Source of the DNA: an uncultured Dorea sp.
GTDB lineage: Bacteria > Bacillota > Clostridia > Lachnospirales > Lachnospiraceae
Assembly: GCA_910584615.1 (NCBI GenBank)
Contig: CAJUAM010000038.1
Span: forward strand, 1-28,539
DNA length: 28,539 nt
Direction: 5' to 3'
Positions 6,330 to 14,585 of this stretch are shown one piece after another. Position 1 is the stretch's first letter, and every line of letters starts with the position of its first letter. The position numbers were made by a program, and so were the translations under genes. The notes below the pieces were generated by a model. That model was not told where the DNA came from. It saw nothing but the letters and a program-made list of their open reading frames with translations, and did no database searches.

Positions 6330-7121
6330 TTATCTTTTCTCCTGTTTCTTCTCATCCGGAATCTGTCTTCCAGTCACATCCATATGGTAATTATCTTTAT
6401 AAATGAGCTCCGATATAGGTACGATCTCATATCCCTTTTCCTGAAGTCCCGTGACTAAGGATTCCAACGCCTCCGCCGTATATTTGGCACCGTTGTGGCA
6501 GAGGATGATGGACCCATTACCCAGATTCTTGTGGTTTAAGACCGTATTGATGATATTGTCAACACCATAATCCTTCCAGTCAAGACTATCCACATCCCAT
6601 TGAATCGCATAATACCCATTCTCTCTGGCATTTAAGACCACTTTATCATCGTAATCGCCATATGGCGGTCTGAAAAGCTGCATATCCACACCCGTAAGTT
6701 CTTTCACTTTATTATGTACTGACATCAGCTCCTGCGTTTTTTCCTCATCGGAAATCTGTGACATATTTTTATGGTTCTCACTGTGGTTTCCCAGATCATG
6801 ACCTGCTTCTTTTATAGCTTTTACATCATCAGGGTAACTCTCCACCCATCCGCCGGTCATAAAAAATGTAACATGTACCTTGTGTTTTTTCAATATCTCA
6901 AGGAGCATTTTTGTGTCCTCGTTGCCCCATGCCGCATCAAATGAAAGCGCCACCTTTTTTTCATCAGTCTCTACACAGTAGATTGGAAGCTCTCTTCCAT
7001 TCACATTGCTGGACACTGTCGCGAAGCCTGATACATATTTGAACGATCCGGCAAGTGCTATGGCAAGCGTCAGTGTCACAACTACATACTTCATCCATCT
7101 CTTTTTTCTGTCTTCTTTCAT
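6330..7121 (-). CDS. PdaB-like polysaccharide (peptidoglycan) deacetylase
   Basis: A membrane-anchored CE4 (NodB-fold) deacetylase of 263 residues, probably acting on peptidoglycan or its precursors outside the membrane. Residues 10-33 form an uncleaved signal-anchor. The NodB domain follows: SFDAAWGNED at 60-69, His113 and His117 in GNHSENH, RPPYG at 151-155, the WDVDSLDW segment near 175-182 and His209 in ILCHNG. The usual TFDDG aspartate pair is Asp-Ala here, as in sporulation deacetylases of the PdaB group, so catalysis may be weak or absent. The start at 7121 rather than 7127 places GGAG 8 nt upstream instead of 2. The downstream TM1266-like gene is coupled to it with a one-base gap. Confidence 0.88.
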   Translation of the reverse strand: MKEDRKKRWMKYVVVTLTLAIALAGSFKYVSGFATVSSNVNGRELPIYCVETDEKKVALSFDAAWGNEDTKMLLEILKKHKVHVTFFMTGGWVESYPDDVKAIKEAGHDLGNHSENHKNMSQISDEEKTQELMSVHNKVKELTGVDMQLFRPPYGDYDDKVVLNARENGYYAIQWDVDSLDWKDYGVDNIINTVLNHKNLGNGSIILCHNGAKYTAEALESLVTGLQEKGYEIVPISELIYKDNYHMDVTGRQIPDEKKQEKR

Positions 7122-7203
7122 AAACATAACTCCAGAGCATAATATACCGTTACTCTAAATATATGTTCACAGGCTTTGTCTTACATCATTTTTTTCTATC
7201 TGT

Positions 7204-10008
7204 CTATTTCGTTTTTACTTTTTTAACTTTCGACCATCCGGAGTAATATTTTTTGCTTCCAACTTTTTTATAGGTGCGTATTCTGACATAATATACTTTT
7301 TTTGCCTTAAGTTTGGAAATAGTCGCAGACGTTGTCTTCGTCTTTTTTATTGTCTTTGTCTTGGCAGATTTGAACTTCTTGCTCGTAGAGTACTGTATCT
7401 GATATCCGGTAGTCTGAGTTGTCTGCTTTTTCCACTTAACTTTGAAACTTTTTCGTTTCTTGGTAAGCTTTGAAAGACTCGTTCCTTTGGGATTGATCGT
7501 AATCGTTTTTTTGATCGTTCCATTATAGTTTCCTATTCCGGTAATCTTAACCGTCCCCTTACCTACCTTGACATTACTCGAATATGAGACTTTAAAATCT
7601 TTTCCTTTCTTTAATTTTTTACTACCATTTTTTAACGTAACAGACGGTTTTTTTGCTTTTTTATTGTAAGTATAAACTTTAGTAGAAAGAGAGACTTTGA
7701 ACTTGCTTATACTTTTTTTAGTAATCGTATATTTTTTTACTATACTTCCTGTATAATTGCCGCTCTTAGCCTTGATCGTTACAGATGCCGTACCCGGCCG
7801 TACGTTATTCGAATAAACCACTGTATAATCTACACCATTTTTAAGCTTTACTGTGTTCTGACTGCTCACCCGGACAGTGACTTGCGGCTTGATCCCGCTG
7901 CCAGTATACGCATAGCTTGTTCCGGATAAAGATACGGCACATTTCGCGATATTTTTTCTTCCGATCCCAAAGGTTCTCACAACGGTTCCATCATATCTGC
8001 CGATACCTTCAATTGTCACTGTCGCTGTACCAACATTAATATTATTGCCATAAGATACTCTATAATCCGAATTCTTTTTTAATGTTATACCTGACATCCT
8101 GACCACAGGATTCGGACTGATTTTACCGCCGGTATATTCATAAGAAGCATTGATACCTGATATCTGGGCATTACCTATACTCTGCCCCCCTGTTTCAATA
8201 GTTTTATTGGAAATATAATCCAAAGCTTTCGCCGCATTGATCGCACCATGACTTCCGGTATTGGCTTTGCGGGCTTCATCTGTGACGTCACCTGTTCTGT
8301 ACTGTACCGTATTAGGATCTGCCGTGACCTCGATGGCCTCCACAACATCATCCACCTGCAGAGAAGGATTCTTGGCCCATAAAAGCGCGCAAATCCCTGA
8401 TACGATGGGAGCGGCCATAGAAGTACCATTCATATATGCATAAGATTGTCTTGATCCGCTATATGTGGACACTATCTCATCTCCGGGCGCACTGATATCT
8501 TTTGACTGATTATAATCCGACCACTGGCAGTTGTAATTATCATCATCAAGCGCTGTTACAGACAGACAGTCTTCAAAATCAGACGGATACATAGGTTCTA
8601 CATAGGGAGTTCTGACATTATCCCCATTCCCCCCAGCACATACACAGAGTACATTATAATAATCTGACAGAACTTTGATCTTATTTTCCAGCAGAGTGTC
8701 TATACTCCCCTTCGTCCCATCTGAATAATATCCGACACTCATATTTATTATACGGAGGTTCTTTACTTTACCGTCCTCGATCAGCTGTCTGCAGTATTCG
8801 AGTCCCTTTAAAAAAGTCGAAGTCGTCGCGCCTCCGCCATAATTATCAAATATCTTGACTGGCAGGATATTGGCGTTATAGGAAGTTCCCGCGATACCGA
8901 CACCATTATTGGCTTCTGCCGCAATAAGCCCGCATACATGCGTACCATGCCCTGTGGGATCTCCCCCGTTCGGAGCCGAGCTGACTGTTAATTTTCTTCC
9001 ATAATAAGAGTCATACGCGTAATTTTTTAATATATTATTTTGTAAATCCTCGTGATCCAGACGGCAGCCGCTGTCAAGAACCGCTACTGTTACTTTTTTC
9101 TGGCTCTTCGCATAATCCCATGCTTCAAATGTCTTTGTAGCGTTAAGATAATTTGATCTTAAATAATGATTGTAGATAGAATCATTCGTTATTGCTTTTG
9201 CTTCCAGCTCCGGATCTTTTACATCTGTATCCAGAACCGTCGTTTTCGTATCTTCAGTTCCTCCATTCTCCTGTTTTGTATCCCCAGTTTCCTCATCTTT
9301 TAACTCTGTATCATCTATATCCGCATTCTCCGGCTTCCCGGCTTCCTCAACTTCTTCTGCCTCTTTAGAATCTCCTGATTCAGTCTCCTCTGACCGGGCA
9401 GCATCTGATTGTGTATCTTCTGATTCAGTCTCCCCTGTATCTATATCCGTCATTCCATCTATTGCTTTTCCATCGTCTGTATCCGGATCCCGTTCCTCTT
9501 CTTCCAAAAGCTCATCTATCGGATGTACCTCACCTAACGCGCTGTATACAAAATTAGGCTGGACAAAACTAACATTTTCATCTGCCTCGATCTGATCGAT
9601 CGTTTCTTCCATATTCTGATCTTCAGGGATCTGCGCAACTACAACGGTTCCTTGCTGATCACTTGATTCCGCAACTTCTTCTGTAACTTTCGCTTCTGCA
9701 TCATCCAGCACTTCTTCTGCCTGTTCCTGGATTTTTTCAGATTTTGCTTCGGAGACTCCCGCATCATCATAAACGACAATAATCTCATTCGTCACCGCTA
9801 TGTCAGAATCCGCGATACTTCCGCTTCCTGACTCTGCATCCGATGGGCTCGGACTATCATCAAGAGCAACCGCTTCCGGCTCTTTTACGTCCTCCTTTGG
9901 CGAGGCAGATATCCTCTCTATCGGTGTAACCATTAATGACAGAATCAAACCTGCTGCCAGCACTTTACTGCTATAGTTTAAAAACCACTTATTCTTCCCA
10001 TTCTTCAT
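7204..10008 (-). CDS. Secreted subtilisin-like serine protease (S8) with acidic linker, three repeats and a fibronectin-type end
   Basis: A 934-residue exported protease. Residues 1-36 are a signal peptide. A propeptide-like inhibitor domain spans about 72-156 and ends in SFVQPNFVYS. Residues 157-275 are a Glu/Asp/Thr-rich linker. The catalytic domain covers about 280-600, with Asp312 in LDSGCRLDH, His354 in GHGTHVCG, oxyanion Asn461 and Ser530 in NGTSMAAP. Three repeats of about 75 residues follow (roughly 615-683, 686-763, 767-839), each with YTG or YNK, LKNGxDYxVxYxNN and GTxxVTIxGxGxYxGT. A Lys-rich fibronectin type III-like domain (844-934) closes the protein. There is no sortase signal; the very basic C-terminus could bind the cell wall. 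GAGGG lies 8 nt before the ATG. It is divergent from the beta-helix gene. The substrate is unknown. Confidence 0.93.
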   Translation of the reverse strand: MKNGKNKWFLNYSSKVLAAGLILSLMVTPIERISASPKEDVKEPEAVALDDSPSPSDAESGSGSIADSDIAVTNEIIVVYDDAGVSEAKSEKIQEQAEEVLDDAEAKVTEEVAESSDQQGTVVVAQIPEDQNMEETIDQIEADENVSFVQPNFVYSALGEVHPIDELLEEEERDPDTDDGKAIDGMTDIDTGETESEDTQSDAARSEETESGDSKEAEEVEEAGKPENADIDDTELKDEETGDTKQENGGTEDTKTTVLDTDVKDPELEAKAITNDSIYNHYLRSNYLNATKTFEAWDYAKSQKKVTVAVLDSGCRLDHEDLQNNILKNYAYDSYYGRKLTVSSAPNGGDPTGHGTHVCGLIAAEANNGVGIAGTSYNANILPVKIFDNYGGGATTSTFLKGLEYCRQLIEDGKVKNLRIINMSVGYYSDGTKGSIDTLLENKIKVLSDYYNVLCVCAGGNGDNVRTPYVEPMYPSDFEDCLSVTALDDDNYNCQWSDYNQSKDISAPGDEIVSTYSGSRQSYAYMNGTSMAAPIVSGICALLWAKNPSLQVDDVVEAIEVTADPNTVQYRTGDVTDEARKANTGSHGAINAAKALDYISNKTIETGGQSIGNAQISGINASYEYTGGKISPNPVVRMSGITLKKNSDYRVSYGNNINVGTATVTIEGIGRYDGTVVRTFGIGRKNIAKCAVSLSGTSYAYTGSGIKPQVTVRVSSQNTVKLKNGVDYTVVYSNNVRPGTASVTIKAKSGNYTGSIVKKYTITKKSISKFKVSLSTKVYTYNKKAKKPSVTLKNGSKKLKKGKDFKVSYSSNVKVGKGTVKITGIGNYNGTIKKTITINPKGTSLSKLTKKRKSFKVKWKKQTTQTTGYQIQYSTSKKFKSAKTKTIKKTKTTSATISKLKAKKVYYVRIRTYKKVGSKKYYSGWSKVKKVKTK

Positions 10009-10063
10009 TCATCCAACCCTCTTTTATAACCTTATTTTTGCTAAAAATTGTCTGTTAAAGAAC

Positions 10064-10093
10064 TTTCCAATACGATATAAAATATGATATACT
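10064..10093 (+). promoter_or_regulatory. Probable promoter of the beta-helix gene
   Basis: TTTCCA (10064-10069), 18-nt spacer and TATACT (10088-10093) stand about 47 bp before the ATG. The 132-bp space is shared with the divergent protease gene, whose own promoter I could not place. Confidence 0.45.
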
Positions 10094-10140
10094 ATACTTG
10101 TTAAAAATCAATTAAAAAAAATAAAAAGGAGTGATTAATT

Positions 10141-11394
10141 ATGGATTTTAAAGGAAAACAAAAAAGATTTCCACTTCCTGTTCTGTTCCTATCCTTAATT
10201 ATAATCTTTGGATTATGCTTTATTGTGGATACAGAACAAGTACATGCTGCCGGAAAAACAGTATCATTTAAAGGCAGAAAGATTGCTGAATACAATGAAA
10301 AAGGCGAGATGGTTTATATTCCGTACACAAGTACTAAATCATACAGGGGCAGTACCCCTTCGAATGTAAACTATAATGCTCTGAATTCTCTGGTAAAAGG
10401 TAATGAGAAAAAAACTATCGTTATCCCCAAAGGTTCCAAATTTACAATCAACGGTGTATTAAAACCTGGCAACAATACTACTATCATTGCCACCGGAGCA
10501 ACGATCACCGGCAAGAAAAAGAGCAATCTTGTCTCCTGCAGTCCGAAGCAGAATCTCAAAAACCTGACCATCAAAGGCGGCACATGGAAAAGTCCCGACA
10601 AAGGCGGACGGGTAGGCGGAGGGATCTTCGCGTTCTCCTTCGTAAACGGTCTGAAGATAGAAGGTGTTACCTGCAGTGCCAACTATCATGGTCACGCCAT
10701 AGAGATCATTGCCTGCAAAAACGTAACTATTCAAAACAACAAGATAACTGCCATCGGCAAGTGCCCGAAAGATCCGAAGACCTGTCTGGAAGCACAGCTT
10801 CAGATTGATATTTCCACAAAGCAGACCGCGCCAAAGGTTGCTGAGTATGGTAAAAAATACGTACAGGGGCAGACTTGTGAAAATGTAAAAATACTGAATA
10901 ATACCGTTACCGGCGCCCGTGCGGTAGAGTTAAACTGGACAGCTTCTGAAGGCGGAAAATATAAAAACAAATTCCACAAAAATATTATCATTAAAGGGAA
11001 TAAGATTACCGGAACAAGCTCAGAAGCCGTTGCTTTTTTCAATGTAATCGGCGGCGAGATCAGCAACAACACGATCAAAACCAAATCCACAAGAAAGCAG
11101 GCGAACGGTTCTTACACGATCGGTGTTCATGTAGCAGCTATGGGAAAACACAAGAGCCTGGCTAAATCAAAACTGATCATTAAAAACAACACCATCTACG
11201 GCAACCGTAACGGAATCCATTTCAAAGGTCTTTTTAACAAGAATGAGACTAAGTGTCTGCAAAAGCTTGGAAACATAACTGTATCAGGCAATAAAGTATA
11301 CTGCAAAAAGGGCAAAGATCAGGCGATCGTTCAAGTCAAAAAAAGCTGCAGCAAGCTGACACAGTCAAAAAACAAAACATATAAATGGAAATAA
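10141..11394 (+). CDS. Secreted right-handed beta-helix protein
   Basis: A 417-residue exported protein. A basic N-terminus and hydrophobic stretch (about 12-30) end in VHAAG, a likely signal peptidase I site near residue 36. The rest consists of repeating short strands with asparagine ladders (NVTIQNNKIT, NVKILNNTVTG, NIIIKGNKITG, GGEISNNTIKT, KLIIKNNTIYGN, NITVSGNKVY), the signature of a right-handed parallel beta-helix as in pectate-lyase-like folds. I see no lyase active-site motif, so it may bind or cleave a polysaccharide, or be structural. The protein is Lys-rich and lacks an LPxTG signal. AAGGAG lies 9 nt before the ATG. Its stop is 2 bp from the convergent truA stop, with no terminator between them. 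Confidence 0.85.
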   Translation: MDFKGKQKRFPLPVLFLSLIIIFGLCFIVDTEQVHAAGKTVSFKGRKIAEYNEKGEMVYIPYTSTKSYRGSTPSNVNYNALNSLVKGNEKKTIVIPKGSKFTINGVLKPGNNTTIIATGATITGKKKSNLVSCSPKQNLKNLTIKGGTWKSPDKGGRVGGGIFAFSFVNGLKIEGVTCSANYHGHAIEIIACKNVTIQNNKITAIGKCPKDPKTCLEAQLQIDISTKQTAPKVAEYGKKYVQGQTCENVKILNNTVTGARAVELNWTASEGGKYKNKFHKNIIIKGNKITGTSSEAVAFFNVIGGEISNNTIKTKSTRKQANGSYTIGVHVAAMGKHKSLAKSKLIIKNNTIYGNRNGIHFKGLFNKNETKCLQKLGNITVSGNKVYCKKGKDQAIVQVKKSCSKLTQSKNKTYKWK

Positions 11395-11396
11395 TA

Positions 11397-12131
11397 TCAA
11401 TAATAAACCTTTCTTAAAAATAACCCGCGGGCCGGAGCCAGGAATCCTGCAAGGCTCCGGTCTTCCGCGGCGATCACCACCGGGAGCTTAGAAGCATCGC
11501 GCTTTCCTGTTCCAATCTCAAGAAGTGTCCCTGTAAGAATGCGTACCATGTGATAGAGAAAGCCTGTCCCATAATACGTGATCCTTACTTTCTCCCCATT
11601 ACTCACAATTTTAATATTAACGATCTTACGGACAGGATCTTTACAATCAGTATCATCTGTAAAGCTGATAAAATTCTTAGGTCCGACCAGATACGGCACT
11701 GCTGCGCGCATCGCCTCGATATCCAGCTTTTCCGGATAATGGTAGCAATACCTGCGCGAAAAAACATCCGGCTTTTCCCGACAGTCTATATAATATTCAT
11801 ACTTCTTACCCTTAGCGCTTTTACGTGCGTGAAATCCATTCCTCACAAGCTCCACTTCAACAATCCGGATATCCTCCGGCAGATAACGATTCAGCGACTC
11901 TTTCATCTCATCCACATCATAAAGCTTTGACAGCTTTACACTGGCAACCTGTCCCCTTGCATGGACTCCCGCATCTGTCCTTCCAGAGCCGTCGATCTCT
12001 ACACGGTATCCAACCATCTTGCCAATGCTGTATTCCAGCACAAACTGAATCGTATTATCTGTTGTTGCCTGGCGCTGCCATCCCTGATATCTGCTTCCAT
12101 CATAAGAAATCGTCAATTTGTATGTTCTCAT
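11397..12131 (-). CDS. truA: tRNA pseudouridine(38-40) synthase
   Basis: Makes pseudouridine at positions 38-40 in the anticodon stem-loop of many tRNAs. The 244-residue protein begins RTYKLTISYDGSRYQGWQRQ and carries the catalytic Asp53 in GSGRTDAGVHARGQVAS. The C-terminal half has YYGTGFLYHMVRILTGTLLEIG, typical of TruA. The ATG at 12131 is preferred over an in-frame TTG at 12149 because it gives the family N-terminus, and GGGTGAT just upstream can serve as the ribosome binding site. It lies 30 bp after nrdR on the same strand and is probably co-transcribed with it. Confidence 0.95.
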   Translation of the reverse strand: MRTYKLTISYDGSRYQGWQRQATTDNTIQFVLEYSIGKMVGYRVEIDGSGRTDAGVHARGQVASVKLSKLYDVDEMKESLNRYLPEDIRIVEVELVRNGFHARKSAKGKKYEYYIDCREKPDVFSRRYCYHYPEKLDIEAMRAAVPYLVGPKNFISFTDDTDCKDPVRKIVNIKIVSNGEKVRITYYGTGFLYHMVRILTGTLLEIGTGKRDASKLPVVIAAEDRSLAGFLAPARGLFLRKVYY

Positions 12132-12161
12132 AATAATATCATCACCCAATCTATCTAAAAC

Positions 12162-12614
12162 TTACCGATCAAGAATCTTTTTCAATTCGTCCATAAATGT
12201 ATTCACATCTTTAAACTCCCTGTATACTGACGCAAAACGGACATAAGCAACCTCATCCAGATCTTTAAGCCCGTCCATCACCATCTCACCGATCACATTA
12301 CTCTCTATCTCTTTTTCCTCCAGACTGAACACTCCTGTCTCAATTTTATCCACCATCCGTTCAATCTCATCTGCCGAAACCGGTCTCTTATAACATGCCC
12401 GGATCACACCATTCTCAATCTTCATGCGGCTGTACTGTTCACGGGTATTATCCTTTTTTATGATAATAAGAGGTATTGTCTCTACCTTCTCGTAAGTTGT
12501 AAAACGCTTCCCGCATAAATCACATGAACGCCGGCGCCTGATGGATGTTCCATCTTCCGCCGGTCTCGAATCTACAACTCTCGTATCCGGGTTACTGCAA
12601 TATGGGCATTTCAT
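12162..12614 (-). CDS. nrdR: Transcriptional repressor NrdR
   Basis: A 150-residue zinc-ribbon and ATP-cone repressor that shuts down ribonucleotide reductase genes in response to the dATP/ATP state. The zinc ribbon is Cys3/Cys6 (KCPYC) and Cys31/Cys34 (SCDLCGKRF), followed by RFTTYEKVE and the ATP-cone (about 48-138: IIIKKDNTREQYSRMKIENG onward). The length is the family norm. AAAGGA lies about 10 nt before the ATG. A near-consensus promoter precedes it, and truA follows. No ribonucleotide reductase gene is in the window, so the targets are elsewhere. Confidence 0.96.
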   Translation of the reverse strand: MKCPYCSNPDTRVVDSRPAEDGTSIRRRRSCDLCGKRFTTYEKVETIPLIIIKKDNTREQYSRMKIENGVIRACYKRPVSADEIERMVDKIETGVFSLEEKEIESNVIGEMVMDGLKDLDEVAYVRFASVYREFKDVNTFMDELKKILDR

Positions 12615-12648
12615 TTTATTTTATCCTTTCATTTTCAATATTGTATAT

Positions 12649-12677
12649 AGTATATCTTCTGGCAAATAAGAAGTCAA
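12649..12677 (-). promoter_or_regulatory. SigA-type promoter for nrdR-truA
   Basis: On the minus strand TTGACT (12672-12677), a 17-nt spacer and TATACT (12649-12654) lie 35 bp before nrdR. Confidence 0.75.
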
Positions 12678-12706
12678 ACATTTAGGCCGCAATTTCCGCT
12701 CATTTT

Positions 12707-12946
12707 CTACTTTTCATCACAAATTTCTACAAGGATAATATCCGGTCCTATCTTTTTAATACATCGAAAAGGTATGATGTACTCTGCGCCATCGCCAAAC
12801 CACCCGCAAAACTTCCCTGATTTAGGAACTACGATTGCTTCAATGCAGCCTTTACACTCGTCAATAATCAGATCAGCTATATATCCCAGTTTTTTACAAT
12901 CACATGTATTGATCACTTCTTTGTCTTCCAATTCACAAAGTCTCAC
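12707..12946 (-). CDS. YlmC/YmxH-family PRC-barrel protein
   Basis: A 79-residue single PRC-barrel protein: RLCELEDKEVINTCDCKKLG, a middle AIVVPKSGKFCGWFGDGAEYIIPF and a C-terminal IKKIGPDIILVEI. This matches the YlmC/YmxH family conserved in spore-forming Bacillota; its exact function is not settled. I choose the GTG start at 12946: AGGGGGA lies 8 nt upstream and the protein then begins RLCEL, as relatives do. The longer frame to an ATG at 13006 would run into the ferredoxin terminator. It is commonly found beside nrdR in Clostridia, as here. Confidence 0.82.
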   Translation of the reverse strand: MRLCELEDKEVINTCDCKKLGYIADLIIDECKGCIEAIVVPKSGKFCGWFGDGAEYIIPFRCIKKIGPDIILVEICDEK

Positions 12947-12994
12947 TCTATTTTCCCCCTGTATCCCTCTGGCATATGCATTCACAGACATACC

Positions 12995-13032
12995 AAAAAT
13001 TCGCATACACTATTTATATAGTATATGCGAAT
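12995..13032 (-). terminator. AT-rich terminator of the ferredoxin gene
   Basis: On the minus strand a long stem (9 bp, one mismatch, 5 bp; arms 13018-13032 and 12999-13013) with a 4-nt loop is followed by TTTTTGG. It starts 12 bp after the ferredoxin stop. The stem is AT-rich, so termination may be partial. Confidence 0.65.
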
Positions 13033-13044
13033 CTGTATCTTTTG

Positions 13045-13230
13045 CTATTCATCAATATCAATGACTGAAACCGGACAGCTGTCTCTCGCCTCAATCGCTG
13101 GTTTTTCATACTCTGGCGCCACATCAGCAAATACCTCCGCAATGCCGTCATCATTAAATCTAAATACCTCCGGACATGCCGCGACACATGCGCCGCAAGA
13201 AATGCAGCCATCATTCACTTTTGCTTTCAT
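13045..13230 (-). CDS. Small single-cluster [4Fe-4S] ferredoxin
   Basis: A 61-residue cytosolic electron carrier. Cys9, Cys12 and Cys15 (CISCGAC) with Cys52 (SCPVSVID) can ligate one [4Fe-4S] cluster. Cys19 in AACPEVF is the extra cysteine often seen in this type. The protein is very acidic, as usual. AAGGAGG lies about 7 nt before the ATG. A weak stem (13232-13239 with 13256-13264) touches the edge of the ribosome binding site. It sits between carbamate kinase and ylmC on the same strand but has its own terminator. Its redox partner is not evident here. Confidence 0.92.
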   Translation of the reverse strand: MKAKVNDGCISCGACVAACPEVFRFNDDGIAEVFADVAPEYEKPAIEARDSCPVSVIDIDE

Positions 13231-13231
13231 A

Positions 13232-13264
13232 GGAATCCTCCTTACATTTTTTCTTAGGATTTCC
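13232..13264 (-). promoter_or_regulatory. Possible weak hairpin at the ferredoxin ribosome binding site
   Basis: In the 5' leader on the minus strand, GGAAATCCT (13264-13256) can pair with AGGATTCC (13239-13232) with one bulged A. This covers part of AAGGAGG (13243-13237). It is short, so it may be chance. Confidence 0.2.
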
Positions 13265-13309
13265 TATTCTGCAGATATTATTCCTATTTTATGGGAATTT
13301 GTACTCCGA

Positions 13310-14242
13310 TCACTCTCTCACCCAGGTTCCGTTCTTTCCCTTCAGAGCATCTCTCAGGCATTCAAATGAAGTGATAACTGCCCGTCTGCCTTCTCTTTTC
13401 TCGATAAACTCTACGGAAGCACTCAGCTTCGGGAGCATATTATATTCCCCAAAATGGCCTTCTTCCATATATCTCTTAGCTTCCTTTACAGAGATATCAC
13501 CAAGCGATTCCTCTTCCGGCCGCCCCAGATTAATCTTAACTTTCTCAACACTGGTCAGAATGATCAGCTCATCCGCATTGATCTCTTCCGCCATCAATCC
13601 CGCAATCAGATCCTTCTCTATCACAGCGCTGGCACCTTTCAGATGATTGTTCTGCCGCAGTACAGGAATACCCCCTCCTCCGCACGCGATAACAATCTGA
13701 TCCGCGTCAAGAAGCGCCCGGACCGCATCAATCTCAACAATGCTGACCGGATGGGGTGCCGACACGATCCGCCGGTATCCCTTTCCTGGTTCTTCCACTA
13801 CATAATTACCTTTTTTCCGCTCTTCATTGGCCTCTTCCACATTCATATAGCGTCCGAGTATCTTAGTCGGAGTATAAAAGGCCTCATCATAAGGATCTAC
13901 GATCACCTGAGTAAGGATCGTACTCACTGTCCTGTATATGCCGCGGTTTAGTAATTCCTCACGGATAGCATTCTGCAGATCATAACCGATGTACCCCTGA
14001 CTCATAGCTGAACAGACAGACATAGGCGCAGCCGTATAATCCTCATGACCTTTGCCAAATTCGTTCATCGCTGTATGGATCATCCCAACTTGAGGAGCAT
14101 TACTATGGGTGATCGCCACCTGATAGCCATCCTCAATAAGATCGGCAATCACCTTTGATGTCTTCCTCGTCGCTTCCATCTGCTTCGGCAGATTCGTCCC
14201 AAGCGCCCGATGCCCTAACGCAACTACAACTCTTTTTTTCAT
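13310..14242 (-). CDS. Carbamate kinase-like protein with altered substrate loops
   Basis: A 310-residue amino-acid-kinase-fold protein with the length and order of carbamate kinase, which forms ATP from carbamoyl phosphate and ADP. Conserved parts are QVG at 51-53, CGGGGIPVL, GASAVIEKDLIAGLMAEE, ELIILTSVEKV, EGHFGEYNMLPK and AVITS near the end. Two substrate loops differ from the usual form: ALGGNA is ALGHRA (Gly10-His11-Arg12) and HGNGPQVG is HSNAPQVG (Ser47-Asn48-Ala49). No arginine deiminase or ornithine carbamoyltransferase gene is adjacent. The ATG at 14242 has AGGAGGG about 7 nt upstream and gives the usual MKKRVVVALG start. It may belong to a divergent clade with a changed substrate; arcC is not assigned. 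Confidence 0.8.
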   Translation of the reverse strand: MKKRVVVALGHRALGTNLPKQMEATRKTSKVIADLIEDGYQVAITHSNAPQVGMIHTAMNEFGKGHEDYTAAPMSVCSAMSQGYIGYDLQNAIREELLNRGIYRTVSTILTQVIVDPYDEAFYTPTKILGRYMNVEEANEERKKGNYVVEEPGKGYRRIVSAPHPVSIVEIDAVRALLDADQIVIACGGGGIPVLRQNNHLKGASAVIEKDLIAGLMAEEINADELIILTSVEKVKINLGRPEEESLGDISVKEAKRYMEEGHFGEYNMLPKLSASVEFIEKREGRRAVITSFECLRDALKGKNGTWVRE

Positions 14243-14308
14243 AAACGGCCCTCCTGGACATAAAATCGTTCCACTTATATTCACTGTTCAAAAACAGAAA
14301 ATTAAAAA

Positions 14309-14383
14309 TCGGGGTAACAGGATTCGAACCTGCGACCTCACGGCCCCCAGCCGTGCGCTCTAACCAAACTGAGCCATACCCCG
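14309..14383 (-). tRNA. tRNA-Pro (anticodon GGG)
   Basis: Read on the minus strand, a 7-bp acceptor stem (CGGGGTA with TACCCCG) and discriminator A enclose a full cloverleaf. The D-arm is GCTC...GAGC, the anticodon stem CACGG/CCGTG has loop CTGGGGG (anticodon GGG), and the T-loop is TTCGAAT. CCA is not encoded; a T-run follows the discriminator. C1 and A73 fit bacterial proline tRNAs. It ends 66 bp before the carbamate kinase start on the same strand. Confidence 0.96.
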
Positions 14384-14391
14384 ATGTTATT

Positions 14392-14420
14392 ATTTTAGCG
14401 AATCCCGTCAAAGAAAGCAA
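14392..14420 (-). promoter_or_regulatory. Promoter of tRNA-Pro
   Basis: On the minus strand TTGCTT (14415-14420), a 17-nt spacer and TAAAAT (14392-14397) place the start of transcription just before the tRNA 5' end. Confidence 0.7.
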
Positions 14421-14585
14421 GAGTTTTTTTGTAAAAACACAAACATCCATGTAGCGCAGTACCATAACGCAAAAAAGCATCAGCGCCTCTAAAACATTTC
14501 TGTAAAGTTACACTAGCCCTGAAAGCCTGAACCTGTTACAATACAATTAATATTCAGACTATTTGATTCGAAAGGAGTTCTTATT

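Noticed and set aside
12639..12660. NrdR box overlapping the nrdR -10 region
   Set aside because: The AT-rich string around 12640-12656 only partly resembles the 16-bp consensus and there is no second box at the usual spacing. Not strong enough to list.
13454..13951. A 165-codon plus-strand frame opposite carbamate kinase
   Set aside because: Antisense shadow without ribosome binding site or recognisable domain.
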